In this document: positions 27,573 through 36,530 of the stretch, in pieces
Layout of the letters: every line of letters begins with the position of its first letter
How positions within the stretch are numbered: position 1 is the stretch's first letter
Assembly: GCA_964400735.1 (NCBI GenBank)
Contig: CAYNVQ010000002.1
Location: forward strand, 485,844 to 549,843
Direction: 5' to 3'
Source: CAYNVQ01 sp964400735
GTDB taxonomy: Bacteria; Acidobacteriota; Aminicenantia; Aminicenantales; Aminicenantaceae
DNA: 64,000 nucleotides
Translations under genes and position numbers: made by a program
The notes under the pieces: generated by a model
Seen by the model: only the letters and a program-made list of their open reading frames with translations
Told to the model about the DNA's origin: nothing
The model's database searches: none

Positions 27573-28907
27573 TCATTCTCCTTTCGGCTCCCAGCCCGGT
27601 TCGTATTCGCGTTTCCAAAAACGCATTGCCTCATCATCATCCTTGATCCAGCCCGTCTTGGGGTCACAGATGAGCGTGCGACCCGTCCGCTGTGCGATAT
27701 TCCCTAGGTGGATGAGCATTGTGCTTTTATGGCCTTCCTCAATCTCGGAAGCGGGAGTTTCACGGCCGCGGATGGATTCCAGGAAGTTCTGGGCGTGGAC
27801 GAGATCGTAACTAAGACCCGGTCCGACCAACGAGACAGCCGGCGCATCGTCGGCCTCCGTTTCCGTTCGGACTTCCTTCCCTTTATCGTCATAGAGAGTG
27901 TATCCGTTGCCGGGATGCAGACGGAGGGAGCCGCTCTCGCCTTGAAACAGAACTCCGAATCCTTCGCCATATGATCCGACGGCATTGCAGCTCATCCCCT
28001 CCCAGGTCACCAGGACGCGGCTCGGGAACTCGAACGAGATCATCTGCGTATCGGGCGGCTGCCAATCATCGTCGGCGTAGTAGCGTCCACCTGCCGATGT
28101 CACCCGCGTCGGATAATCATCGCCGATCGCCCAACGGGCCAAATCGAGAGAATGAACGCCGTTGTTCCCGGCTTCGCCCGTGGCCCAGTGCCAGAACCAA
28201 TGCCAGTTGTAGTGGACTACATTGTCCCGGTAGGTGACCCGGGGGGCCGGTCCCTGCCAGAGCTCCCAGTTGAGCCACTCCGGCACCGGCGCCGGCCGGC
28301 CTACTCCGATCGGCCTGCGCGAGTTCGCATACCAGCAGCGCACATAGTGGAGCGGACCGATGGCGCCCTCCTTCAGTCGGCTGATCGCCTGCTTGATCTT
28401 GCTCCAGGAACGGCGCTGGTTGCCCATCTGGCAAATTTTTTTGTTCCTGCGCGCTGCGGCCACGAGCATCTCTCCCTCGGCGGGATTGTGGCTGCACGGC
28501 TTTTCCACGTAAACGTGCTTGCCAGCGTCAAGCGCTAGGATTGCCGCCGGGGCGTGCCAATGATCGGGGGTGGCGATGACGACGGCATCGAGCGAAGGAT
28601 CATCCAGGGTTTTGCGGAAGTCCTCCAGCCCCGTCGGCCGGCGGTCTTGGAAAGCGTCGACGGCTTTCACCGTCCTGGCAATCGCTCGCCTATCCACGTC
28701 GCAAATATAGATGACATGGGCATCCTTGAGGCGCGCGAAAGTTTCGGCCAGAGCATGGCCGCGGCTGTTCACTCCGACGACCGCGATCCGAAGGCGTTCG
28801 TTAGCTCCCCGTGCATAGCGAAAATCCAGCCCGCCGAGGATGCCGAATCCAATGCCTGTAACCGCCGCCTGCTTCAAAAACTCACGCCGATTGGTGGTTC
28901 GTATCAT
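27573..28907 (-). CDS. Tat-exported Gfo/Idh/MocA family oxidoreductase
   Basis: 444 residues from the ATG after AAGGAGAG. A twin-arginine signal (NRREFLKQAAVTGIGFGILGG) leads into a Rossmann fold (RIAVVGVNSRGHAL) with VYVEKPCSHNP, the EKP motif, and NNGVHSLDLARWA with the conserved catalytic His. Tat export fits folding with bound NAD(P) before transport. Related exported members are linked to glycoside or inositol breakdown, but the substrate here is unknown. The stop codon overlaps the possible ATGA start of the next gene, so the two are an operon. Confidence 0.92.
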   Translation of the reverse strand: MIRTTNRREFLKQAAVTGIGFGILGGLDFRYARGANERLRIAVVGVNSRGHALAETFARLKDAHVIYICDVDRRAIARTVKAVDAFQDRRPTGLEDFRKTLDDPSLDAVVIATPDHWHAPAAILALDAGKHVYVEKPCSHNPAEGEMLVAAARRNKKICQMGNQRRSWSKIKQAISRLKEGAIGPLHYVRCWYANSRRPIGVGRPAPVPEWLNWELWQGPAPRVTYRDNVVHYNWHWFWHWATGEAGNNGVHSLDLARWAIGDDYPTRVTSAGGRYYADDDWQPPDTQMISFEFPSRVLVTWEGMSCNAVGSYGEGFGVLFQGESGSLRLHPGNGYTLYDDKGKEVRTETEADDAPAVSLVGPGLSYDLVHAQNFLESIRGRETPASEIEEGHKSTMLIHLGNIAQRTGRTLICDPKTGWIKDDDEAMRFWKREYEPGWEPKGE

Positions 28908-28996
28908 CTCTCTCTCCTTATCCCGGGAAAGTCCATATAAATTCGGATACTCCCTACTGACATCCTGGGATGAGGGTATCACACCGAGCCAAGAGA

Positions 28997-29036
28997 GGTC
29001 AATGACTCCAAAAGCGACACAAATCTCCTGAAATCT
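28997..29036. repeat. 40-base direct repeat, right copy
   Basis: Partner of 26468-26507, with three mismatches. It lies about 90 bases upstream of the first oxidoreductase start codon and just before the PIN-toxin remnant. Confidence 0.85.
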
Positions 29037-29071
29037 TCTGACCATCAAGTGTAAGCTAGACACCTCCCTTT

Positions 29072-29233
29072 TCGATCGTGAAGGACGATCCCGGGGACAA
29101 TAAATTCATCGAGCGCGACGTCACTCTCGAGGCAGATTATATTATAATGGGGAAAAAAGTCCTCAATGCTGTCGGCCAGTACAAAGGGGTCGAAATCTTA
29201 TCGCCTCAGGAATTTTTGAAAATCTTTTTGTAG
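29072..29233 (+). pseudogene. PIN-domain toxin, C-terminal remnant 1
   Basis: The plus frame reads DDPGDNKFIE, then ADYIIMGKKVL, then YKGVEILSPQEFLKIFL and a stop. This is the end of the PIN toxin family of type II toxin-antitoxin systems, where the normal signature is DNKFIE...ADYIVTGDKDL. The active-site Asp of TGD is replaced by Lys, and the N-terminal half with the first acidic residues is missing. No start codon or antitoxin is present. It is a decayed fragment next to the right copy of the 40-base repeat. Confidence 0.7.
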
Positions 29234-29361
29234 GCTGTGCTCGTCTAATACGAGCAATAGCTTTCCCATCTGTGCCGGTTTTGCAGCTTTGATTTCCGAT
29301 ATTTTTTATAGGGTGTCAATTTTTTATTGAATGAAAGCGTATATCATAATGGAGAAATACA

Positions 29362-29622
29362 ATGGCAAACGTGCTTTTGGGATTGGCATTGGTGTTCGTC
29401 GGTTTATTCGTTATCCTCTCCATAATGATCGTGCATGAGGTTTCCAAGAAGGGAGTCAAAATCAACTTCTTTTTATTGAGGCTTTACATCATCAAATACA
29501 TCCAGCAGTATAAGCAGATTACCAAACAGGAGACTGGCAAGGTCGGCCCCCTTTATTATCCCTGCATCATATCGGTCAACCTGGCCTTGGTGTGTGCCAT
29601 CGTGGGCCTAATATTGAGGTGA
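29362..29622 (+). CDS. Small two-helix membrane protein
   Basis: 86 residues, not recognised. Helix one spans about 4-25 (LLGLALVFVGLFVILSIMIVH) and helix two about 66-85 (YYPCIISVNLALVCAIVGLIL). Between them is a basic and aromatic stretch (LRLYIIKYIQQYKQITKQ). The ribosome-binding site is weak (GGAGAAATACA before ATG). It precedes a membrane kinase in the same direction, with a repeat pair between. Confidence 0.6.
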   Translation: MANVLLGLALVFVGLFVILSIMIVHEVSKKGVKINFFLLRLYIIKYIQQYKQITKQETGKVGPLYYPCIISVNLALVCAIVGLILR

Positions 29623-29639
29623 TCATCACAGCGCTTCTT

Positions 29640-29750
29640 TGAAATTGGGGCCAGCGTCCCCTGGCAACTTTATTCTGAAAGGTGGGCTTTTTTGAACAGT
29701 TATCTTGAAATGGAAGGATTAGGTACCAAAGTATCCTATCCCCAAATTAA
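29640..29750. repeat. REPIN-like inverted pair, family 1
   Basis: The right unit (29722-29750, GGTACCAAAGTATCCTATCC) matches the unit at 10115-10143 in 23 of 29 positions. The left unit (29640-29669, reverse orientation) is more diverged and has its own short stem GCCAG...CTGGC. It ends 55 bases before the kinase start. Confidence 0.55.
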
Positions 29751-29804
29751 TTGACCCCTCCGTTCGGCTGTGGTATAGGAATGGTTGTGGGCAATAAGGA
29801 TCCG

Positions 29805-31178
29805 ATGGTCGATAGGACCATCAAGCACTACAAAATTGACGAGCTCCTGGGCAAGGGAGGAATGGGGGCGGTCTACCGAGCTCAGGATACGAAGCTGAAC
29901 CGTCCGGTCGCCCTGAAAATGCTCCATGCCGACCTGACGGCCGATCCCGACAGGCTGAGAAGATTCATGTTGGAAGCCCGCGCCGCCGCCTCTATCACTC
30001 ACCCCGCTATCGCCCAGGTCTACGACATCGATACCGTGGATGAGACCACCTTCATCGTCATGGAATTCATCGAGGGACAGACTGTCGGCCGGTTGATCGC
30101 CAAAAAAGAGCTGGATCTGCTCGGTTCGGTGGAGATAGCCCTCCAGGTCGCCGAAGGCCTGGCCAAAGCCCACAAGTCCAAGATCATCCACCGCGATATC
30201 AAGCCCGAAAACATCATGATCACCCGCGACGGTCACGCCAAGCTTTTGGATTTTGGCCTGGCCAAGCTGCTCGAGCCTTCTCCGGACGAAGACCGGACGC
30301 TCACCTTGCTGGAAGATGCCCCCACCAAGACCCTTCCCCAGACCACTGCTACCGGGACCATCATGGGGACCATGTCCTACATGAGTCCGGAACAGGCCAG
30401 AGGGCAGACGCTGAGCTATCCCTCGGATGTCTTCAGCCTGGGAATCGTCCTCTATGAGATGGTCACCGGCGAGCTGCCGTTCAAAGGCGCCAGCCCGGTC
30501 GACACCATGCACGCCATCGCTTTCGAAGAAGCCGCTCCGGTAACCACCATCCGGAAAAATCTGCCTCCCGAACTTCACCGGGTCATTTCCCGCTGTCTGC
30601 GGAAACGCCAGGAAGATAGATATCCGGAGGCTGCTGAACTGGCCGTCGACCTCAAGCGTCTAAAAACGGATATCGAGTCTGGCGTGCGGCGGCCGGCCAC
30701 GCCTGCCCTGAGGATCGACGAGCTGAAGCACTGGCTGAGGACCAACCTGCCGTTGGGACCCGCCGGGATCGCCATTGCAGCCCTTGCCATCCTCATCGTG
30801 GCCCTGGTCATTTTCACCAACATTCGATGGGTGAACCTCTTCTGGATCGGTATTATCGCGCTCATCATTTATCGCCGCGTCAGAAACCGGAAAAGCGATA
30901 TGTTGAAAAAATTCGTTTCCAAGGTCTCCAAGATGAATACGGTTCGGGCTGTCCGTATAAAGGAGGATTCGATCACAGTGGTCGTGGACAAAGCCCAGGC
31001 CAGCCTTTATATCCGCATAAACAGCATGGTGGACGACATCAACAAGAAGCTCTACTTCGGCCGGCATCTGGAAGTCTCGGTGCGGGATGACCTTCCCGAA
31101 GAAGAATTCCAGCGCATGCTGAGAGAGACGGGCATCGCCTATGTCCGTGACGACGTCATCCTCAAGCCCCATTCATAA
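29805..31178 (+). CDS. Membrane Ser/Thr kinase with C-terminal domain after two helices
   Basis: 457 residues from the ATG preceded by AAGGA; earlier in-frame ATGs at 29751 and 29781 add sequence unlike the family. The Hanks-type kinase is complete: LGKGGMGAV 15-23, Lys38, HRD with Asp131, Asn136, DFG with Asp149, GTMSYMSPEQ. Two transmembrane helices (about 318-338 and 343-357) form a hairpin. A basic cytoplasmic C-terminal region of about 95 residues follows (residues 362-457), with strand-rich sequence I do not recognise. With a helical hairpin both ends should be cytoplasmic, unlike the TPR receptor kinase at 5004. Downstream it converges on the permease gene. Confidence 0.92.
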   Translation: MVDRTIKHYKIDELLGKGGMGAVYRAQDTKLNRPVALKMLHADLTADPDRLRRFMLEARAAASITHPAIAQVYDIDTVDETTFIVMEFIEGQTVGRLIAKKELDLLGSVEIALQVAEGLAKAHKSKIIHRDIKPENIMITRDGHAKLLDFGLAKLLEPSPDEDRTLTLLEDAPTKTLPQTTATGTIMGTMSYMSPEQARGQTLSYPSDVFSLGIVLYEMVTGELPFKGASPVDTMHAIAFEEAAPVTTIRKNLPPELHRVISRCLRKRQEDRYPEAAELAVDLKRLKTDIESGVRRPATPALRIDELKHWLRTNLPLGPAGIAIAALAILIVALVIFTNIRWVNLFWIGIIALIIYRRVRNRKSDMLKKFVSKVSKMNTVRAVRIKEDSITVVVDKAQASLYIRINSMVDDINKKLYFGRHLEVSVRDDLPEEEFQRMLRETGIAYVRDDVILKPHS

Positions 31179-31264
31179 AACGGTACCCGTTAGGCGTCGC
31201 GCCGTTCGATTCAGAGAATTCCCCCCAATGGCCTTTCCCTGGCTTCGCCTTGTTGCATTTCTGC

Positions 31265-33892
31265 TCAGGCTTCGTAACGGAGAACGTCCGCAGGATTGGT
31301 CCGTGTGGCCCGAAGCGTCTGGAATGAAATGGTGAGAAAGGCGATGCATAAAGTACCGGCCGCAGCGATGAGAAATGGCCAGGGCCGGAACGGCGCGCGG
31401 AAAACGAAAGCCTGAATCCACCGGGCCATCGCAAAATGGGAGCAGGGCCAGGCGACAAGATTAGCGATAAAGACCCATTTCAAAAAGTCGACCGCAAGCA
31501 AAGAGAATATCTTTTTTTCTCCGCTTCCCAAAACCTTCCGGATAGCGATTTCCTTTCGTCTTTGTTCGATGGAGAAGGCTACGAGTCCGATCAGGCCCAA
31601 ACAGGCGATGAAAATGGCAAGGCCGGCAAAGATGCCGATGTTTCGCATAAAATTCCTGTCTCTTTCGAACTGGCGGTCGAACGTCTCATCCAGGAAAAGA
31701 GAATCGAACCGCCTCTCGGGATAGATCTCCTTATATGCTTTCTCGATTTCGGAGAGAGCCTGGGCGGTCTGTCCCGGGGCGATTCTTGCCATCAATAAAT
31801 AGCTTCGTCGAGTGTTGAACAGAAACATCATAGGCTCGCTCGACTGACGCGGTGTCATGTAGTGTATGTCTTTGATAACGCCGATGATGCGCTTAGGAAT
31901 GAGGTTCCCTTCCTCGTCCACGATATCGAGCTTCCTGCCGATCGGATCCTGGTCTGCGGCCGTGTAATTCGCCTTCCTGAGAAGAGTTTCGTTGACGATA
32001 ATGCCGTCGGTGAGGTCTGTGGGGTGTTCCTGCGAAAAATTCCTTCCCCGGAGAATGGTGATTTCCAGCGTTTCGAAGAGGTCCTCATCGATATGAATAC
32101 GGGTAGCCGTGATGTTGGAGGGCCTCGTGAATCCTTCTGGGACGATTTCCATCCGGTTAAAGTCGGGCCCGGGCTCCGCATCTATTCTTCCCGCCGAGAG
32201 AATGGACGGCATGGTCTCCAGCCGCTGTTTCAAAAGGTCGTCTCCATCTCGCACCGGACTAAAAACGACCAGAACCTGTTCCCGGTTGTATCCCATGTCC
32301 ATGGATTTGAGGTATTTGATCTGGGAGAGGACCACAAAAACACCGACCAGAAGAGCCGTGGTTACGGCGAATTGGAAGACGACGAGCACCCTTCGCAGAG
32401 CGATTCCTTTCTTGCCCGTATGCAGTTCTCCTCTCAAAACATTGACCGGTTTGAAGGAGGAAATCACAAAAGCGGGATAGACCCCGGAGAAAATGCCGAT
32501 AGCGACAGCGACAAGAAAAAAAAGGAAGACAAGGAATAAATCCTGACTGGGGTTCAGCGTGAGCTCCTTGTTCAGGATGGTATTCAGGGAAGGAAGACTG
32601 AAATGGACGATGGCGACAGCCGCGATATAGGTGAATACGGACATCACTACGGATTCGCCGAGAAACTGAGAGATAAGCTGGCGGCGGCCCGAGCCGACGA
32701 CCTTCCGCATCCCCACCTCGCGAGCCCGCAAACCGGCGCGTGAAGTGGAAAGGTTGATGAAATTGATGCAGGCCACCAGCAGGACCAGGATCCCGATGAC
32801 AGCCAAGGTGTACACGACAACGATGTCGTTTTTACCTGCGTTCAACCTGTCATAGAAATGGTCCGCAGAACCGAGATGGATATCCAGAAGCGGCTGGAGC
32901 CTGGGCTCGAAAATCTTGGGAAATTCGGTTTTTGCCGCCAGCGCTATCATTTTCTCCTCGGCGGCCCGCGGAGCGGCGTTTTTTATGAGCTTGACATAGC
33001 CCATCAGGGTGAGATTTTCGAAGTTATCCCACCAGACGGGATTCTGTTCCGGAATGAGTGCAACGACCATTCCGAACCGGATATGGGAGGTGGTCGGAGG
33101 GGGGGCGACAATACCGGCAACGAAAGATGTTTCTTCCAGAGCTCTGATGGCCAAGGGCTTGCCGATGGGGTCCCTGCTGCCGAAAAGAGTTTGGGCGGTT
33201 TTGGGCGTGAGGAATACGGCGCCGGGTTTACTTAAGGCCTTTCCGGAGTCCCCTTCCAGGATCTTGAAGTCGAAGACGTCAAAGAAATCCGCATCTGCGA
33301 GTATACATTCGGTTCTGATGATGGATCCTTCATCGGCGTTCCGGAAGTCCGTTCCCGGAGGGCCGATCTGCTGGTTTCCCCCGTATACGACCCGTGTGGC
33401 GTATTCCACTTCCGGTATTCCTTGTTTGAAAGCAGGGAGGAGGGGACCGGCGGTGATGGAATTTTTTGTGCCTCGCTTCACTCCTATGGAAAGGATCCTG
33501 TAGATCCGGTCGGCATCCTTATGGAACCGGTCATATTTCAGGTCATCCATGACATATAAAGTGATGATCAAGGTGACGGCCAAGCCTATGGCCAGGCCGG
33601 CGAAATTGATGAACGTATACCCTTTGTGCCTCCTGAAACTGCGCAGGGTGACCTTTAGATAGTTTTTAAGCATGATCGACCTCCAGTAGAGGGAATCTCC
33701 AAAGTATCTTGGGAATGATCTGAATATCTGTTTGAAGAGCCAAAAATTGGCCTTCCTTTTGCTTTCTGTGTGGAGGATGCGGTTATATATCTCGGTGTAA
33801 TCGCCCAAAAGATTCGGCAAGTCCGTTTTGGGTAAAAGAAGACGGAAAACAAAATTCGCGGCTTTGGGCAATTTGAGCGATTTATTTTGCAC
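31265..33892 (-). CDS. MacB/FtsX-type permease with N-terminal prefix domain
   Basis: 875 residues. The first 75 or so (KLPKAANFVFRLLLPKTDLPNLLGDYTEIYN) match the prefix domain seen before permeases in Acidobacteriota; such genes are usually paired with PadR. Then come two MacB_PCD/FtsX units: MLKNYLKVTLRSFRRHKGYTFIN with TM1, a large periplasmic domain, three helices (ARAGLRAREVGMRKVVGSGRRQL), a second periplasmic domain and three more helices (EQRRKEIAIRKVLGSGEKKIF). These are membrane parts of tripartite or mechanotransmission ABC systems. No ATPase gene is in the window, so one must be supplied elsewhere if needed. It starts seven bases after the PadR stop codon. Confidence 0.92.
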   Translation of the reverse strand: MQNKSLKLPKAANFVFRLLLPKTDLPNLLGDYTEIYNRILHTESKRKANFWLFKQIFRSFPRYFGDSLYWRSIMLKNYLKVTLRSFRRHKGYTFINFAGLAIGLAVTLIITLYVMDDLKYDRFHKDADRIYRILSIGVKRGTKNSITAGPLLPAFKQGIPEVEYATRVVYGGNQQIGPPGTDFRNADEGSIIRTECILADADFFDVFDFKILEGDSGKALSKPGAVFLTPKTAQTLFGSRDPIGKPLAIRALEETSFVAGIVAPPPTTSHIRFGMVVALIPEQNPVWWDNFENLTLMGYVKLIKNAAPRAAEEKMIALAAKTEFPKIFEPRLQPLLDIHLGSADHFYDRLNAGKNDIVVVYTLAVIGILVLLVACINFINLSTSRAGLRAREVGMRKVVGSGRRQLISQFLGESVVMSVFTYIAAVAIVHFSLPSLNTILNKELTLNPSQDLFLVFLFFLVAVAIGIFSGVYPAFVISSFKPVNVLRGELHTGKKGIALRRVLVVFQFAVTTALLVGVFVVLSQIKYLKSMDMGYNREQVLVVFSPVRDGDDLLKQRLETMPSILSAGRIDAEPGPDFNRMEIVPEGFTRPSNITATRIHIDEDLFETLEITILRGRNFSQEHPTDLTDGIIVNETLLRKANYTAADQDPIGRKLDIVDEEGNLIPKRIIGVIKDIHYMTPRQSSEPMMFLFNTRRSYLLMARIAPGQTAQALSEIEKAYKEIYPERRFDSLFLDETFDRQFERDRNFMRNIGIFAGLAIFIACLGLIGLVAFSIEQRRKEIAIRKVLGSGEKKIFSLLAVDFLKWVFIANLVAWPCSHFAMARWIQAFVFRAPFRPWPFLIAAAGTLCIAFLTISFQTLRATRTNPADVLRYEA

Positions 33893-33899
33893 TTTTCTC

Positions 33900-34223
33900 T
33901 CAGACTTTAGCTGTAGGGAGCACGACGCCTTTCCACAAGCGATCCTGGACCCGCTTCATTGCGGCCAGTGCTTTGTAGCCCTTGGCCGTCAATTTATAGA
34001 ATTTGATGGCCTTGCCGCCTCGCACGGCCGTCGGCTCGCCGTAATAACTCATCAGGTATCCGTTGTGGTCGAGCCGTTTCAGCGGAACATAGATGGTGCC
34101 GATATCCAGGCATTTTCCGGTCATCTCCTTCAGCATATCCCGGATAGTGACCAGATAGGCTTTATCCTGGAGATGATAGATGGTCAGCAAAATTTGCTCT
34201 TCCGTGCGGGTTAGTGTTTTCAT
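33900..34223 (-). CDS. PadR family transcriptional regulator
   Basis: 107 residues, a short PadR: winged helix with LTRTEEQILLTIYHLQDKAYLVTIRDML, the GTIYVPLKRLDHNGYL recognition region, and a charged C-terminal helix. It lacks the long C-terminal dimerisation domain. The ATG has an AAGGA site. It is the first gene of a PadR-permease operon and its promoter carries a long perfect inverted repeat, so autoregulation is likely. PadR proteins often sense small ligands or antimicrobial compounds. Confidence 0.93.
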   Translation of the reverse strand: MKTLTRTEEQILLTIYHLQDKAYLVTIRDMLKEMTGKCLDIGTIYVPLKRLDHNGYLMSYYGEPTAVRGGKAIKFYKLTAKGYKALAAMKRVQDRLWKGVVLPTAKV

Positions 34224-34246
34224 GACGAATCCTTTTTTTACTATTT

Positions 34247-34305
34247 CCTTGAAATTATCAAAGTAATCACTGGCATTATAGACTATTTCTTTGATAATTT
34301 CAAGG
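34247..34305 (-). promoter_or_regulatory. PadR promoter with 17-bp inverted repeat operator
   Basis: On the minus strand TTGAAA and a perfect TATAAT are 17 bases apart (34298-34303 and 34275-34280). CCTTGAAATTATCAAAG at 34247-34263 is the exact inverse of 34289-34305. One arm covers the -35 box and the other lies just after the transcription start. Binding of a PadR dimer or tetramer to both arms would block RNA polymerase. The two arms are 25 bases apart. Confidence 0.75.
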
Positions 34306-34517
34306 TTATTTTTTTATGATTTCAATCTGTGAGGATGAACATATGTGGAAGGGTTTCGAGGAGTGAAATAGAATGTGGTGTTTGGTGTTCGAATGCGGAC
34401 ATAAAGTGTAAAAGAATCGGACAGACAAGATTTTTAGGCCCGAGAAAATTCCCTGAAGCGGAAATGGTATATTTTTTGCTTGTTAGAATCACGACGAGTG
34501 GATTTTGAGGAGGCATA

Positions 34518-36422
34518 ATGCGTCGAAACATCATTACGGCAGCAATAGGGATATTGGTAGGGAGCCTGTTGGCCATTGCCAGTCTGTCATTTTCGGATGA
34601 TATTCATGAATTCGCTCAGAAAGGGGATTTGAATGAGGTCAAGGCCCTGATCGAAAAGGATCCTGATTTGGTCAATGCCAGAGACAAAGACGGCCGCACC
34701 CCTCTCCACTGGGCCTGCCGGGGAGTTCATCTCGAAGTCGTGAAGTATCTCGTGGAAAAAGGGGCTGATGTCAACGCCGAAGACAGCAACAAAATCGTCC
34801 CCCTTCACAGCCTGGCGACCCGGAACAGTGCAAAAGCGATAGCGGTCCTGCTTGATAACGGTGCGCATGTCGATGCCAAAGACTACGGGGGGGGCACGGC
34901 TCTCCATTACGCTGCCATGTCCGATGCCTCCGATGCAGTGGAAATTTTGGTGGCAGCAGGCGCGGATATCGAAAACCGTGAGAATTACAGCCGTACCCCG
35001 CTCATCCTATGCGCCCGGGAAAGGGGAGGCCCCCGCACCATTAAGGTTCTTCTCGAAGCCGGAGCCGACGTCAATGCCCGGGATAAGTTCCAGGACACGG
35101 CCCTTAATTTGGCCTCCTGGCGGGGCAAAAAAGAGGTCGTCGATCTACTTCTGGATGCGGGAGCGACGATTCCTTCTAGAGGCCGGGATGTTCGCTATCT
35201 TTTTTCCGAGGCCGCATCCCATGGCCTAGGCCGGCTGTTCGATGCCATCGCCAAGGCAGGCGGGGATCCCACGTTCAAGCTGTCAGATGGAGGAACGCTG
35301 CTGCATGCAGCCGCTGCTGGAGGCTCGGCCGAAATCATCGAGATCCTGATCGGCAAAGGTCTGGATATCAACCAGAGAGACAACTACGGATGGACGCCCC
35401 TGCACTATGCCGCAAGGGACGGCCGGGTCGATGCCGTAAGGCTTTTGATTGCTAAAGGAGCTGCTATCGAAACACGCACTATCATGGGACAGTCGCCTCT
35501 AAATGTCGCCGATGAGATGAAGCAGGGCAAAGTGCATGCCCTTCTGATAGAGAAGGGCGCCGAAGACAAGCCCATCCAATTTCCTGTGCTCGAAGGAGAC
35601 TACATGGGGCAGAAGCCTCCCGGGGAAAGTCCGGAACTTTTCGCTCCAGGAATCGTCTCTTCCATCTGGGGACTTCATTCGGCCGCTGCCTTTTCGCCCG
35701 ACGAGAATACGGTTATGTGGGCGCCCATGATAACAATTCCGGGTCAACTCTATTCCACGGGAGGGATCTTGATGTCAGAACGTAAGAACGGCCGCTGGAC
35801 CGCACCCCAGTTTACCCCCTTCAGCGGAGATAAGGATGGAGATGTCCCCTTTTTCGCCCCTGATGGAAAGCGAGTTTACTTCATGTCCGCGCAGGCTCTG
35901 CCTGGAGTTCCACAATCCGGCAAGGAGCGGATCTGGTATGTGGACCGAACCAAGGATGGCTGGTCCGAGCCGAAGGTGGTGGATGCTGCGGTCAATGACT
36001 ACTCCCACCACTGGCAGTTCTCGGTGGACGCCGATCAAACCATTTATTTCAGCTCCAGTGTCCCCGAAGGTCTCGGCGAAGGGGATCTCTATCGTGCCAT
36101 GTTCAAAGATGGAAAATGGCAGAAACCCAAGAATCTAGGCCCTCCTGTCAACACCGAAAAGGACGAGGGGATGCCTTTTATCGCTCCTGACGGCAGCTAT
36201 CTGCTGTTTTCCCGGACTTACGATCTCTACATCAGCTACCGAAAAGAGGATGGGGAATGGACCGAACCCTTGAAACTGGAAGCCCCCATCAACTCATCCA
36301 GTCTCGATATATGCCCCTTGGTCAGCCCCGACGGAAAATATATGTTCTTTCTCAGCCAGCGGCGTGGCGAGAGCCATATCTGGTGGGTGGACGCCGGCTT
36401 CATCCAGAAACTCAAGCAGTGA
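34518..36422 (+). CDS. Exported ankyrin-repeat protein with PD40 propeller
   Basis: 634 residues. A signal peptide or anchor (about 5-26) is followed by nine or so ankyrin repeats (about 28-345; for example DGRTPLHWACRGVHLEVVKYLVEKGADVN). The second half (about 355-634) is a PD40/WD40-like propeller with blades such as FFAPDGKRVYFMSAQ and FIAPDGSYLLFSRTY. Ankyrin repeats bind proteins and PD40 blades are common in exported peptidases and TolB. No catalytic domain is attached. A GAGGAGG site precedes the ATG. It is divergent from the PadR operon, with 294 bases between that hold the PadR promoter. Confidence 0.87.
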   Translation: MRRNIITAAIGILVGSLLAIASLSFSDDIHEFAQKGDLNEVKALIEKDPDLVNARDKDGRTPLHWACRGVHLEVVKYLVEKGADVNAEDSNKIVPLHSLATRNSAKAIAVLLDNGAHVDAKDYGGGTALHYAAMSDASDAVEILVAAGADIENRENYSRTPLILCARERGGPRTIKVLLEAGADVNARDKFQDTALNLASWRGKKEVVDLLLDAGATIPSRGRDVRYLFSEAASHGLGRLFDAIAKAGGDPTFKLSDGGTLLHAAAAGGSAEIIEILIGKGLDINQRDNYGWTPLHYAARDGRVDAVRLLIAKGAAIETRTIMGQSPLNVADEMKQGKVHALLIEKGAEDKPIQFPVLEGDYMGQKPPGESPELFAPGIVSSIWGLHSAAAFSPDENTVMWAPMITIPGQLYSTGGILMSERKNGRWTAPQFTPFSGDKDGDVPFFAPDGKRVYFMSAQALPGVPQSGKERIWYVDRTKDGWSEPKVVDAAVNDYSHHWQFSVDADQTIYFSSSVPEGLGEGDLYRAMFKDGKWQKPKNLGPPVNTEKDEGMPFIAPDGSYLLFSRTYDLYISYRKEDGEWTEPLKLEAPINSSSLDICPLVSPDGKYMFFLSQRRGESHIWWVDAGFIQKLKQ

Positions 36423-36455
36423 TGCCCTTTCTTTAGTGACAACACAAAAAATCTT

Positions 36456-36470
36456 CGCTATCATTTAGCG
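36456..36470. other. Small stem-loop between convergent genes
   Basis: CGCTA, TCATT, TAGCG forms a 5-bp hairpin between the ends of the ankyrin and SnoaL-like genes. No T-run follows, so a terminator role is uncertain. Confidence 0.2.
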
Positions 36471-36530
36471 ACTGTCCTCTGTCATCGCGGGCCACCTAAG
36501 GTGACGAAACAATCTGCCTTGCAGCAAACT

